A stretch of 64,000 bases of DNA, taken from positions 1 to 64,000 of the forward strand of contig CAKMIX010000007.1 in the NCBI GenBank assembly GCA_927362715.1. Direction: 5' to 3'. The notes under the pieces were generated by a model. That model had not been told where the DNA came from, ran no database searches, and saw only the letters and a program-made list of their open reading frames with translations. Made by a program: the position numbers and the translations under genes. Positions 26,220 to 35,082 of the stretch are shown piece by piece. Within the stretch, counting starts at the first letter, position 1. Each line of letters starts with the position of its first letter. The stretch comes from an uncultured Clostridia bacterium (lineage in GTDB: Bacteria > Bacillota > Clostridia > Oscillospirales > Acutalibacteraceae).

Positions 26220-26978
26220 TTATACTTGTTTTTCTGCCTTGCACCGCAGGCGTACATAATCTGCCGTCCACACGCCGTTTTGATATAAGCTCGGGCGCAG
26301 GGCTTCCACGGCTTCGCGGATGATCTCCTCTGCCTGTGCTGTCGGGATCGCCGCAAACGGTTCCTTGACAAACATCTTGATCCAGCCTTCCATGCCTTGC
26401 TCGCCCGCAAGCGGCGTCGGGCGGTCAAACAGCGTCGCATACGTCACGCGCAAACCCGCCTGCTCCAAAAGCGGGGCGTATTCCCCAACCGTCGGGAAAT
26501 AGAACGGCATGTGATACGCTAAGCCGCGCCCCTCGAAGGCACGCCGCAGCGCACTGTGGATCTGCGCACCGCAGCCCGCGCCGCCCATTTCAAACACGAA
26601 CTGCCCGCCCGCGCGCAGCGCACGGGAGATACAGCGAAGCGCATCCGGCTGGCGTTCGCGGTCGATCCAGTGCAGCACCGCGTTGGAAAATACCGCGTCC
26701 ACAGGCGTTTCCAACGAGAAAGCCGTCGCGTCCCCTTGGAAAAAACGGACGTTCGGGCAGCGCTGCCGCGCGAGCTTGAGCTGTGCTGCGTCCGCGTCCA
26801 TGCCGCAGACGTCATACCCCGCCTGCACAAGCTGTTCGGTCAGCGCCCCGCCGCCGCAGCCGAGATCCAGCACCGTGTTTGCCTTTTCCCGATCCAACAG
26901 CGCCAAAAGCGCCTCCCCGTATTTCGGCACAAAGGCGAAATCCTGCGCGTACTTGCCTGCATCCCATTGGATATTCAT
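26220..26978 (-). CDS. SAM-dependent methyltransferase (trans-aconitate methyltransferase-like)
   Basis: 252 residues from the ATG at 26978, with GGAGG upstream; the longer frame would run into leuA. Class I Rossmann methyltransferase: motif I VLDLGCGGGALTEQL, acidic motif II GMDADAAQL, then FFQGDATAF and DAVFSNAVLHW. The N-terminal pattern (W-D-A-x-x-Y) and the FSNAVLHWI segment resemble the Tam/BioC group, which methylates free carboxylates. It starts one base past the leuA stop and ends 16 bases before leuB, so it is co-expressed with leucine synthesis. Its substrate is inferred, not shown. Confidence 0.85.
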   Translation of the reverse strand: MNIQWDAGKYAQDFAFVPKYGEALLALLDREKANTVLDLGCGGGALTEQLVQAGYDVCGMDADAAQLKLARQRCPNVRFFQGDATAFSLETPVDAVFSNAVLHWIDRERQPDALRCISRALRAGGQFVFEMGGAGCGAQIHSALRRAFEGRGLAYHMPFYFPTVGEYAPLLEQAGLRVTYATLFDRPTPLAGEQGMEGWIKMFVKEPFAAIPTAQAEEIIREAVEALRPSLYQNGVWTADYVRLRCKAEKQV

Positions 26979-26979
26979 T

Positions 26980-28713
26980 TTATTTTGCGCCCTCCGCAGG
27001 TTCAAAGATCGGCGGCTGCGGCGCACGCACACAGTTCTTCTGGCAGCGGTTGATCGCGCACAGAAGACCCTTCATCGAGGCGTAGTTGATGTTGTGGGAG
27101 ATCCCGATGCCGAACACATCCTTGCCCTCGGGATTTTGGATGTGGATGTAGCTGACCGCCTTGGAGTCGCTGCCGCGGGAAATGGCGTGTTCGCTGTAAT
27201 CCACAAAGCGGTAATCCTGCAAGCCGATCTTGTTGAGCGCCTGGCAGAACGCTTCGATGGGGCCGGAACCCGTGCCCTCGATCTCTATAGGCGCGTCGCC
27301 GTTATATTGCAGCGTACCGGTGAAATGCACCTTGGTAAGCGCCTCGTGCTCCTCTTTTTCCTCGCTGAACTTATGACGCAGGAGCTTATACGGTCCGCAG
27401 ACATTGCGGTATTCCTCGATGAAGAGGTCGAAGACCTCCTGCCCTTTTAATTCCTTGCCCGTCTTTTCGCAAGCCGCCTGCACCACAGCGCCGAATTCGG
27501 GGTGCATGGCCTTGGGCATCTTGAAGCCGAATTCGTGCATCACATACGCTGCGCCGCCCTTGCCGGACTGGCTGTTGATGCGGATGATCGGCTCGTATTC
27601 GCGCCCGACATCGGCAGGGTCGATGGGCAGATACGGCACTTCCCAGCGGTCGGAGTGTGTTTCCGCCATATAGGCTTTACCCTTGTTGATGGCATCCTGA
27701 TGCGAACCCGAGAACGCCGTGAACACAAGCTCGCCCGCATACGGCTGGCGGGGACCTACCTGCATTTTTGTGGTGCGCTCATAGACCTCTTTGATGTGGT
27801 TGATGTTCGAGAAATCCAGCTTGCAGTCCACGTTCTGCGTGTACATATTCAAAGCGAGCGTCACCAAATCCACATTGCCCGTGCGTTCGCCGTTGCCGAA
27901 CAGCGTGCCCTCGATGCGGTCTGCGCCCGCGAGCAGCCCCAGTTCTGCCGCCGCGACCGCCGTGCCGCGGTCATTGTGCGGGTGCAGGCTGATGATGGCG
28001 CTGTCACGATCCTTCAAATGGCGGCAGAAATACTCGATCTGGTCGGCATAGCCGTTGGGCGTGCTGCCCTCGACCGTGCTCGGCAGGTTGAGGATGACCG
28101 GGTTTTCGGGCGTTGCGCCAAGCTCGTCAAGCACGCGCTGGCAGATCTCGACGGCATAATCCGGCTCCGTGCCCGAAAAGCTTTCGGGCGAATACTCATA
28201 GCGGATGTGGATGTCGGAATGCTGCATCAATTCGTCGGAGAGCTTTTTGACAAGCCGCGCGCCGCTGACGGCGATGTCCGTAATGCCGTCCATATCCTTT
28301 TTGAACACGACCTTGCGCTGCAAAGTCGAGGTGGAGTTATAGAAGTGGATGATGACGTTCTTCGCGCCTTCCACCGCCTCAAACGTCCTGCGGATCAGGT
28401 GTTCGCGGCACTGCACAAGCACCTGAATGGTCACATCGTCAGGGATATAATTGCCTTCGATAAGCGTGCGCAGGATCTCATATTCCGTCTCAGACGCGGA
28501 CGGGAAGCCGACCTCGATCTCTTTAACGCCGATATCCACGAGCGTCTGGAACATCTCGAGCTTTTCTTCGAGATTCATCGGGTCAATCAGCGCCTGATTG
28601 CCGTCGCGCAGATCGACCGAGCACCAGACCGGCGCTTTTTCGATGGTTTTCGTGGGCCATGTGCGGTCGGGAATGTCCACGGGCACAAACGGGAAATACT
28701 TGTTCGTTTTCAT
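26980..28713 (-). CDS. leuA: 2-isopropylmalate synthase
   Basis: 577 residues, the long (type 2) form. Condenses acetyl-CoA with 2-oxoisovalerate, the first committed step of leucine synthesis. Catalytic barrel signatures: SVDLRDGNQALIDPM near the N-terminus and LHPHNDRGTAVAAAELGLLAGADRIEGTLFG, with metal-binding His pair LHPHND. The C-terminal ~130 residues (VHFTGTLQYNGDAP onward) form the regulatory domain that binds leucine for feedback inhibition. Transcription is controlled by the T-box leader upstream. Confidence 0.97.
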   Translation of the reverse strand: MKTNKYFPFVPVDIPDRTWPTKTIEKAPVWCSVDLRDGNQALIDPMNLEEKLEMFQTLVDIGVKEIEVGFPSASETEYEILRTLIEGNYIPDDVTIQVLVQCREHLIRRTFEAVEGAKNVIIHFYNSTSTLQRKVVFKKDMDGITDIAVSGARLVKKLSDELMQHSDIHIRYEYSPESFSGTEPDYAVEICQRVLDELGATPENPVILNLPSTVEGSTPNGYADQIEYFCRHLKDRDSAIISLHPHNDRGTAVAAAELGLLAGADRIEGTLFGNGERTGNVDLVTLALNMYTQNVDCKLDFSNINHIKEVYERTTKMQVGPRQPYAGELVFTAFSGSHQDAINKGKAYMAETHSDRWEVPYLPIDPADVGREYEPIIRINSQSGKGGAAYVMHEFGFKMPKAMHPEFGAVVQAACEKTGKELKGQEVFDLFIEEYRNVCGPYKLLRHKFSEEKEEHEALTKVHFTGTLQYNGDAPIEIEGTGSGPIEAFCQALNKIGLQDYRFVDYSEHAISRGSDSKAVSYIHIQNPEGKDVFGIGISHNINYASMKGLLCAINRCQKNCVRAPQPPIFEPAEGAK

Positions 28714-28746
28714 CTCATGTGTTCTCCTTTTCTAAATTACAATAAA

Positions 28747-29024
28747 AAAATCGCCCGCATTCTGCCGTTCGGCAAAACAGGGGCGAGGAAAATTCCACGC
28801 GGTACCACCCTAATTCAGCGGCGAAAACGCCGCCCTCTGACGACCTCCAACAAGGTCTGACCGAATAACGAGGTCAACCGTCCTAACCTATGCTTTCAGT
28901 TAGGCGACTCCGGAACGAGCTATGCGCAAACCTTCCGTACTGCCTCGCACCACACGGCAGCTCTCTGAACCTTCCGATTTGCCTTATTTCCTTCACAGTC
29001 TTTGACAGGCGATATTTTATTGGT
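28747..29024 (-). promoter_or_regulatory. T-box riboswitch, leucine-specific, ahead of leuA
   Basis: Minus-strand leader with the T-box consensus AGGGTGGTACCGCG (complement near 28797-28810). It has Stem I landmarks: a distal loop AGAGAGCTGCCG...GGTGCGAGGCAG, and a base pairing GACT...GGAA with TTCC..AGTC. A CTC codon sits in the expected specifier position just before the closing strand, which would select tRNA-Leu. It ends in a terminator (TCGCCC...GGGCGA with T7, 28747-28785) that competes with the antiterminator. Uncharged tRNA-Leu would therefore switch on leuA, the methyltransferase and leuB. Confidence 0.93.
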
Positions 29025-29030
29025 TTTTTC

Positions 29031-29059
29031 ATTATATGCGAACACTTTTGATTTGTCAA
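29031..29059 (-). promoter_or_regulatory. promoter of the T-box/leuA transcript
   Basis: Minus-strand TTGACA (29054-29059), 17-base spacer, TATAAT (29031-29036): a full-consensus sigma-A promoter placed directly before the T-box leader. Confidence 0.93.
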
Positions 29060-29075
29060 GCGGGAATTTTGCGAA

Positions 29076-30335
29076 TCAGTCGGCGCACTCCTCCACGAGT
29101 TCCCGATTTTTGTAGGCGAAGTGCTCCCACTTGCAGGGCACGCCCTGCTCTTTCAGCACGTCGAGAAGCGCCTGCTCATACACGGTGCTCTCGCTGCCGC
29201 AGGCCACGCAAAGCGTGACCTCATCCCCCAACCCTACCGCCGAGGTGTTGATGCCGCCGTACCCCGCGCCGAGATAGATCTCAAAACGCTCGACCATATC
29301 CTTTGCGGGTCCTTCGAGCGTATGTGCGCCGAGGTTCGAGAGCGTGGTGGTGATGGAATTGCCCGCTACGTGGCGGTACACCTTGCGGATGGCGTGTTCC
29401 CGCACCGCGCGCGGCACAAGGCGCGTAGCGGGATTATTGGCGGCAAGATAGGTCGTTGCAACGCCTGCGCGCACGCCCTTTTCTGCGGCGGCGGCGCGCA
29501 CCTGGCTGTGTACGCTTTGCATGGCGCGGACAAAATCATTCGCACATTCCGAAGCGTGTAAGCGCACGTTTATGTAAAAGGCGAAATTGCGCTGGGTCTG
29601 CGAACCGTAAAACGTCCGCAGGTCCAAAGGCACCGAGATCGTTACGGGCAGCCCGCTTTTTTCCGCGTCCGTCGCGCGCAGGATGGCAAAATACACGGCG
29701 GCGCACAAGAAATCGTTGACCGTGCACCCGTGCGGCTTTGTGACGGGCTTGATGTCGGACACCTGCATCGAAAAGCTCGAAAAACGCACATAAAATCCGC
29801 CGTTTTTCGGAACGGGCAGACGCATGCGGTAGGATTCCTTTTCGAGCAGGGACGCCGCCTTGGCGGGTTTATAATACTGCTTGTACGGGTCTTCAAGCAC
29901 TTCCGCCTTCGGCACGATTGCCGGCGGCGCGGGCACGCCTGTCGCAAAACAGCAATAAGCGGTCATCAGCGCTTTCAAAAACGTGACCGCCGCAACACCG
30001 TCGGCATTACCGTGGAACACGTCCATCGCAAGCCGCTTGCCCCGCACATACAGGCGGAAGCTCGGCTTTTCGGTATCGAACATGTCGGGATTTCGGATCG
30101 GCGGCTCGCCGTAGGAGACCACATCCAGATCCGTCGCCGCCACATGGACATAGCTCATAAAGGTGCGCTCGAGGTGCGAGCACATGATCGGGAACTGCGG
30201 CGCAACGTGGCGCACCGCACGGCGCAGGAGCGCCGCGTCAACATCCTCGCGCAGCACCGCGCACAGGCGGAACACATAGCCGCCCATGGCCGGGTAGAGG
30301 TTGGAAACGGAGTCGATTTTGTATTGCTTGGGCAT
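29076..30335 (-). CDS. condensation/alcohol acetyltransferase-like acyltransferase
   Basis: 419 residues from the ATG at 30335 (AGGAGG upstream). The fold family is CoA-dependent acyltransferases/condensation domains: the active-site HxxxD is seen as FHGNADG, and a second conserved region is SVPLDLRTFYGSQTQRNF (D-L-R-x-F/Y pattern). Compared with NRPS condensation domains the first motif has a single His. It resembles the PapA/alcohol O-acetyltransferase-like proteins that act alone. Substrate unknown. Own promoter candidate with leader hairpin; not part of the leu operon. Confidence 0.75.
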   Translation of the reverse strand: MPKQYKIDSVSNLYPAMGGYVFRLCAVLREDVDAALLRRAVRHVAPQFPIMCSHLERTFMSYVHVAATDLDVVSYGEPPIRNPDMFDTEKPSFRLYVRGKRLAMDVFHGNADGVAAVTFLKALMTAYCCFATGVPAPPAIVPKAEVLEDPYKQYYKPAKAASLLEKESYRMRLPVPKNGGFYVRFSSFSMQVSDIKPVTKPHGCTVNDFLCAAVYFAILRATDAEKSGLPVTISVPLDLRTFYGSQTQRNFAFYINVRLHASECANDFVRAMQSVHSQVRAAAAEKGVRAGVATTYLAANNPATRLVPRAVREHAIRKVYRHVAGNSITTTLSNLGAHTLEGPAKDMVERFEIYLGAGYGGINTSAVGLGDEVTLCVACGSESTVYEQALLDVLKEQGVPCKWEHFAYKNRELVEECAD

Positions 30336-30373
30336 ACGTCTTCCTCCTGAAAACCGTTTACACCAAGAAAGAC

Positions 30374-30406
30374 GCGCCGCACAGCGTTTTGTCCGCTGTA
30401 CGGCGC
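30374..30406 (-). promoter_or_regulatory. leader hairpin ahead of the acyltransferase gene
   Basis: GCGCCGTACAGCG pairs with CGCTGTGCGGCGC (one mismatch pair, seven-base loop) and is followed on the minus strand by GTCTTTCTT. It lies between the promoter at 30425-30453 and the start codon, so it could attenuate the transcript. Confidence 0.4.
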
Positions 30407-30424
30407 TGTAAACTGCATATTGAG

Positions 30425-30453
30425 ATTCTACCGCCAAAGTTTCCGCTTTTCAA
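30425..30453 (-). promoter_or_regulatory. candidate promoter of the acyltransferase gene
   Basis: Minus-strand TTGAAA (30448-30453), 17-base spacer, TAGAAT (30425-30430). Confidence 0.55.
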
Positions 30454-30470
30454 TCCTCCGCTTGGCAAAA

Positions 30471-30498
30471 TTGACTTTTTGCGGGAACAGAATATACT
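30471..30498 (+). promoter_or_regulatory. promoter of the EamA gene
   Basis: TTGACT (30471-30476), 16-base spacer, TATACT (30493-30498), 38 bases before the GTG start. Back-to-back with the acyltransferase promoter. Confidence 0.7.
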
Positions 30499-30536
30499 GT
30501 AAAGCAGAGAATCCATCCAAAAGGAGACGACTGTAC

Positions 30537-30956
30537 GTGTGGATCGTTCTTGCGTTTTTGTCGGCGCTGTTTGCGGGCGCTACTGCGATCCTCGCCAAAT
30601 GCGGCATTCAAAAGGTCAATTCCAATGTGGCGACCGCGCTGCGCACCGGTGTTGTGCTCATCTTTTCCTGGCTTATGGTATTTTTGGTGGGATCGCAGGA
30701 TACTGTGACCGAGATCCCGCCGAAAACGCTTATCTTTTTGGTGCTTTCGGGGCTTACGACCGGCGCTTCGTGGCTTTGCTATTACGGCGCACTGCACGAC
30801 CCGCAGGCGCTCACAAGCGTCGTCGTGCCCATTGACAAATTGAGCGTCGTTGTGACGGTGATCTTCTCGCGCATATTCTTAAAAGAACGTCTGTCCCGCC
30901 GAGCGGCTTTCGGACCTGTTCTGCTTGTCGCGGGGACGCTTTTACAGCTGCTTTGA
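30537..30956 (+). CDS. EamA/DMT-family membrane protein
   Basis: 139 residues starting at GTG 30537, which follows AAAGGAGA; the open frame extends upstream without a site. Single five-helix EamA unit: WIVLAFLSALFAGATAILAK, a second helix at VVLIFSWLMVFLVG, then GLTTGASWLCYYGALH, VVVPIDKLSVVVTVIFSRIFLKERLS and LLVAGTLLQLL. The pattern P-I/L-D-K-L-S-V-V and F-L-K-E-R-L is the family signature. Half-size proteins of this type may work as dimers. Substrate unknown. Confidence 0.9.
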   Translation: MWIVLAFLSALFAGATAILAKCGIQKVNSNVATALRTGVVLIFSWLMVFLVGSQDTVTEIPPKTLIFLVLSGLTTGASWLCYYGALHDPQALTSVVVPIDKLSVVVTVIFSRIFLKERLSRRAAFGPVLLVAGTLLQLL

Positions 30957-30960
30957 TACC

Positions 30961-31800
30961 TTACGCGGGGTTTTTCGCCAAGCGCAGGAATACGATCGGT
31001 TTTTGGCTTTGCGGTGTTAGATGCTTTTTATCTAATACGATTTTTGCCGCGCAGGCTATGCTTTGCCGATAATACGGCGCGACATAAAGAAGCGGAAAGA
31101 GCAGCACACACAACAGCACCCACGGAAAAAAACGAAGCCGTTCGCGTGCATAGACAAAACAAAGCCCCCGGGCAACACGGCCGCTTTCGCGCAGGGTATC
31201 CACTACGCCGCGCGCCGGGTCAAGCGTCAGCAGCGCCTCACAGAACGCATACTTTTGCACGGCGGCAAAGCCGAAATACAGCCCCGTTATAAGAAAAGCC
31301 GCCAGCAGCACGCATACGGCGTAAAACAGGAACGGCGCAAGTCCCCTTGCGCGAAGCGTCAGCCACAAAGCGCCGGCGCCGATGAAAAAGGGAAGCAGAT
31401 ATCCGGCGAAGTGCAGAACGCCGAGCAGCCGCCGCAGCCAAAAAAAGTAGACGAGCTTGACCGTATCGCGCAGCGTCAGACGGTCAAAAAAGGCGGCAAA
31501 CGATTGCGCGTGCTCCGCGTTGCGGTAAAACCAGCGCGCCGTGCAAAAGGATACCAGCGCAAACAGCGCGGATGACAGCAGCGCGCCCAGGACAAACAGC
31601 GCATACAATGCGGCGGTCAGATACGGATTTTTCCCAAGCTCTGTAAAACCGGACAGCATGGCAAGCATGCAGACGCTGATCCCGAAACCGGAGAGCAGCA
31701 CAAGCTTTGCCGCTGCGCCGAACAGCCACACCGCCGTCATTCGCCCCCGGTTTTCAAGCATCCGTTTCTGCGCCGCCAAGCGCGCGTGTGCAAGCGTCAT
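30961..31800 (-). CDS. polytopic membrane protein, unknown
   Basis: 279 residues from the ATG at 31800, which is 8 bases after AGGAGG; a GTG three codons earlier is too close to the site. About five hydrophobic segments (AAAKLVLLSGFGISVCMLAML, ALFVLGALLSSALFALVSF, FAGYLLPFFIGAGALWL, FYAVCVLLAAFLITGLYFGF, FFPWVLLCVLLFPLLYVA). I do not recognise the family with certainty. Convergent with the EamA gene, stop codons 4 bases apart. Confidence 0.7.
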   Translation of the reverse strand: MTLAHARLAAQKRMLENRGRMTAVWLFGAAAKLVLLSGFGISVCMLAMLSGFTELGKNPYLTAALYALFVLGALLSSALFALVSFCTARWFYRNAEHAQSFAAFFDRLTLRDTVKLVYFFWLRRLLGVLHFAGYLLPFFIGAGALWLTLRARGLAPFLFYAVCVLLAAFLITGLYFGFAAVQKYAFCEALLTLDPARGVVDTLRESGRVARGLCFVYARERLRFFPWVLLCVLLFPLLYVAPYYRQSIACAAKIVLDKKHLTPQSQKPIVFLRLAKNPA

Positions 31801-31891
31801 TACAAGCACCTCCTAAAAGGATCTTCCTGTTTCAGTATGCCCCCATTTTGTATGGATCTATGCTTTTTCCCACAAAATCCCTTTTTTTTAA

Positions 31892-31921
31892 TTGACAAAG
31901 CTATGCATTATTGCATATAAT
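31892..31921 (+). promoter_or_regulatory. promoter of the glmS ribozyme/glmS transcript
   Basis: TTGACA (31892-31897), 18-base spacer, TATAAT (31916-31921). Both hexamers are perfect. Transcription should start near 31928, giving a leader of ~85 bases ahead of the ribozyme cleavage site. Confidence 0.88.
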
Positions 31922-32001
31922 GCATATAAAGCGGCCGGGCAAAGTGCATGCCGCCGCTGAATTTATGAGAAAGGAGAACGCCCTTTTAAAATTTTCGGGT
32001 G

Positions 32002-32212
32002 CCATCGAAAATAGCGCCGGGCCTGTCCAACGGTGCACTGTTGCCGCACAGCGGCATTCGGGCAGGTGACGAGGAAGAAGTCATCGAAATATTCGGCGGA
32101 TGCTTCTTGCCCCGTATGTGCGGGGGCAGGGATGTGCGCAGCAAATGCCGCGCGCTTCCCACGTGTTTTCCAAAACCGGGCAGCAATGCCCGTCACAAAG
32201 AAACGCGACGCG
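32002..32212 (+). ncRNA. glmS ribozyme (glucosamine-6-phosphate-activated)
   Basis: The conserved cleavage core AATAGCGCC is at 32011-32018, with predicted cleavage between A32013 and G32014. The invariant core GACGAGG...ATCGAAATATTCGGCGGATGC follows at about 32068-32103, and the 3' P4 region ends in CACAAAGAAACGCG. Glucosamine-6-phosphate acts as the cofactor for self-cleavage, after which the downstream glmS mRNA is degraded in Firmicutes. The ribozyme body ends about 30 bases before the glmS start. Confidence 0.96.
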
Positions 32213-32243
32213 CAAATCTATGATTTGCAAAGGAAAATTCAAT

Positions 32244-34070
32244 ATGTGTGGAATTGTTGGTTATATCGGGGAAAGCAGTGCTTCGCCGATATTGCTTGAC
32301 GGTCTTAGAAAGCTGGAGTACCGCGGGTACGACTCGGCAGGGCTTGCCGTGTTCGGGAACGACGGTGTGCGCGTGATCAAAACGCGCGGACGCATTGCAG
32401 ATCTCGAAAACAAGCTGCTGCAAGTTGGCGGCGCGGCGGGCTCGGTCGGCATCGGGCACACGCGCTGGGCGACGCACGGCGCGCCCAATGATGTCAACGC
32501 CCACCCGCACACGAGCACGAACGGCCGTGTGACACTGGTGCACAACGGCATCATTGAAAATTACACGGCGATCCAATCCATGCTGGAAGCGGCGGGCTAC
32601 CGCTTTGTCTCCGAAACGGACACCGAGGTGCTCGCACAGCTTTTCGACTATTACTACAAAGGGGACGCGCTCGACGCCATGTGCAGCGTCATGCGCACGG
32701 TGCGCGGTTCATACGCCGTGGCGGTGCTCACAAGCGACCGTCCCGACCGCATCCTTGCGGCAAAAAAGGACAGCCCGCTGATCGTCGGGCGCGGGCAGGG
32801 AGAAAACTTCCTCGCGTCGGACATTCCCGCCATTCTCAAGTACACGCGCGAATGCTACCTGCTCGAAGACGGCGAGATCGCTGTACTCACAAGGGGCGAG
32901 CCCAAGTTTTACAACGCGGCGGGACAGCGCGTATATAAGGACATTTACCATGTTACATGGGACGCGGAATCGGCGGAAAAGGGCGGCTATGCCCATTTCA
33001 TGAAAAAGGAGATCGCCGAACAGCCCACCGCCGTGCGCGACACGCTTTCGCCGCGCATCGAGGACGGCAGGGTCTCGATCCCCGAACTGCACCTGACCGA
33101 TGCGGACATTCGACAGATCGGCAAGATCCATATCGTCGCCTGCGGCAGCGCATGGCATGTGGGCACGGCGGCAAAATATATTTTGGAAGCCGCGGCAGGC
33201 ATCCCGTGCGAAACGGATCTCGCCAGTGAGTTCCGCTACCGCAACCCCATCGTGCGCAAGGGCGACCTGTGCATCGTCATCAGTCAGTCCGGCGAGACCG
33301 CCGACACGCTGGCGGCGCTGCGCGAGGCGAAGGCACGCGGGGCGCATGTGCTTTCGATCGTCAACGTTGTGGCAAGCACCATCGCCAGAGAAAGCGATGA
33401 TGTGATCTATACCCTCGCAGGCCCCGAGATCGCCGTGGCGACGACCAAGGCGTTTTCCGCGCAGCTTGCCGTCGTATATCTTTTGGCGCTGCGCTTCGCG
33501 CGCGCTGTAGGAAGTACGCTCGCACGCCGTGAATCCGAGCTTTGTGAGCAGCTTTTACACCTGCCCGCGCAAATCGAGTCCCTGTTGTCGCTCGATGACG
33601 ACATGGCGGCGCTCGCGCGGCAGTTTGCGGCGGCAAAACAGGTATTTTTCATCGGGCGAGGGCTCGATTACGCCATCGCGCTGGAAGGCTCTTTAAAGCT
33701 CAAGGAGATCTCCTATCTGCAATCCGAGGCCTATGCCGCAGGCGAGCTCAAGCACGGCACGATCTCGCTCATCGAGGAGGGCACGCCGGTAATCGCGGTC
33801 GCGACGCAGGACGCCCTGTTTGAAAAGACACTCGGCAACATCAAAGAAGTCCGTGCGCGCGGCGCGCGGGTGATCGCGCTCGTATCCGAGGACAACACGG
33901 AGATCCGTTCACTTGTGGATTATGTGATCCCCGTCCCGCAAACCGACGCGATGCTCAAGCCGTCGCTGGATGTGATCCCCTTACAGCTGTTCGCCTATTA
34001 TATGGCGCTTGAGCGCGGCTGCGACGTGGATAAACCCCGCAACCTCGCAAAATCCGTGACGGTGGAATAA
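32244..34070 (+). CDS. glmS: glutamine-fructose-6-phosphate aminotransferase (isomerizing)
   Basis: 608 residues from the ATG at 32244. The glutaminase nucleophile is Cys2 in MCGIVGYIG, which fixes the start (the open frame continues upstream through the ribozyme). Glutaminase motifs LEYRGYDSAGLAV and GIGHTRWATHG are present. Two SIS sugar-isomerase domains follow, with SQSGETADTLAALREAK and the C-terminal signature KPRNLAKSVTVE. Makes glucosamine-6-phosphate for peptidoglycan and is repressed by its product through the ribozyme. Confidence 0.98.
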   Translation: MCGIVGYIGESSASPILLDGLRKLEYRGYDSAGLAVFGNDGVRVIKTRGRIADLENKLLQVGGAAGSVGIGHTRWATHGAPNDVNAHPHTSTNGRVTLVHNGIIENYTAIQSMLEAAGYRFVSETDTEVLAQLFDYYYKGDALDAMCSVMRTVRGSYAVAVLTSDRPDRILAAKKDSPLIVGRGQGENFLASDIPAILKYTRECYLLEDGEIAVLTRGEPKFYNAAGQRVYKDIYHVTWDAESAEKGGYAHFMKKEIAEQPTAVRDTLSPRIEDGRVSIPELHLTDADIRQIGKIHIVACGSAWHVGTAAKYILEAAAGIPCETDLASEFRYRNPIVRKGDLCIVISQSGETADTLAALREAKARGAHVLSIVNVVASTIARESDDVIYTLAGPEIAVATTKAFSAQLAVVYLLALRFARAVGSTLARRESELCEQLLHLPAQIESLLSLDDDMAALARQFAAAKQVFFIGRGLDYAIALEGSLKLKEISYLQSEAYAAGELKHGTISLIEEGTPVIAVATQDALFEKTLGNIKEVRARGARVIALVSEDNTEIRSLVDYVIPVPQTDAMLKPSLDVIPLQLFAYYMALERGCDVDKPRNLAKSVTVE

Positions 34071-34104
34071 GGCAGCTTTCTCCGTCGAACAAAATCCTGT
34101 AAAG

Positions 34105-34136
34105 AAAAATCGCACCTCAAAAGGGTGCGATTTTTT
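34105..34136 (+). terminator. glmS terminator
   Basis: AAAATCGCACC, TCAAAA loop, GGGTGCGATTTT, with T6. The A-run on the other side lets it also serve the convergent minus-strand gene ending at 34159. Confidence 0.88.
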
Positions 34137-34158
34137 ACGTTTAGCTTTTCATTTCGGC

Positions 34159-35070
34159 TTATTCCGCCGGGTATATGTCAAAATCGATTTCTGTAATCCG
34201 CAGTCCGTCACCGGAACTGATTTTGATATTGCTGCCATAAGGACTTTCTTCCCAAAGCATGTAAACAAACGCCGTATTGCCAGTATAAACGAAATCCGGT
34301 TCGCCGTATTTTTTCGTCAATTCCTCCGCCTGATATGCACCGCCGAGTTGTATATTCTGCGGCAGCACCACGGAAGTCGACGAATTCCATATATCCACAG
34401 TCATGCCTGCCACAAGGCATTCGCCTGCCGGCGCCGGTGCGTCTCCATTATTATAGAAATGGATGTATACTTCAGAGCCCACGGCGTTATATGCCCGCAT
34501 GTATTCCGAAATGTTTTTGACATTCAGCGGCTGCGAAACATCTGCCGTATCCTCCAGCACATAACCGGTTTTCTGTGTAAACTCTGCATAGGTGCAGGGG
34601 AACTGAACTTCCACGCCGTCAAACACGACCGTCATACTATGCGATTGAAAGATCGTGTCGGCATAACGGTTCCCATAAGCACGGTGCTCGCCGTCCTGCG
34701 CGGTGATATAGGGCGTTTCATAGCTGCCCGCAGCTTCGTCCTGCAATACAGAGAAGCCATACATACCCAGCGCAACGAGCAAAACGGTGAGGATGACGGT
34801 CAATACAAACCATGTAATAAACCCGCCGAGCGCGCTTTTGCCTGCCGATTTCGCTTGGATCGGTTTTTCGTCTTTTTGGGTAAGGTAAAGGATCAAACCG
34901 GCAAGCGGAATAAAAAAGCTCAGGATATTCAGTCCGACGGATTTTTTATCGTCTGCGGCTGCCGGCGCAACCGGATTCGACGCAGAAGGCGATGGATTCT
35001 CCGACGCAGGATAACCGCAGGCAGGACACACGTTATCCTGCAATTCCGTTCCGCAGCGTCTGCAAAACAT
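34159..35070 (-). CDS. zinc-ribbon membrane protein (copy 2)
   Basis: 303 residues. N-terminal zinc ribbon (FCRRCGTELQDNVCPACGY), a short Ser/Pro/Ala linker, then a cytosolic-to-membrane module DDKKSVGLNILSFFIPLAGLILYL and a second hydrophobic helix at LTVILTVLLVALGMYGFSV. The ~180-residue C-terminal part is probably outside and includes a segment FTQKTGYVLED shared with the upstream paralogue. Starts 12 bases after the stop of that paralogue; same operon. Function unknown; the conserved ends (DVYPAE / DIYPAE) point to a recent tandem duplication. Confidence 0.75.
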   Translation of the reverse strand: MFCRRCGTELQDNVCPACGYPASENPSPSASNPVAPAAADDKKSVGLNILSFFIPLAGLILYLTQKDEKPIQAKSAGKSALGGFITWFVLTVILTVLLVALGMYGFSVLQDEAAGSYETPYITAQDGEHRAYGNRYADTIFQSHSMTVVFDGVEVQFPCTYAEFTQKTGYVLEDTADVSQPLNVKNISEYMRAYNAVGSEVYIHFYNNGDAPAPAGECLVAGMTVDIWNSSTSVVLPQNIQLGGAYQAEELTKKYGEPDFVYTGNTAFVYMLWEESPYGSNIKISSGDGLRITEIDFDIYPAE

Positions 35071-35082
35071 CGTTATACCCCT

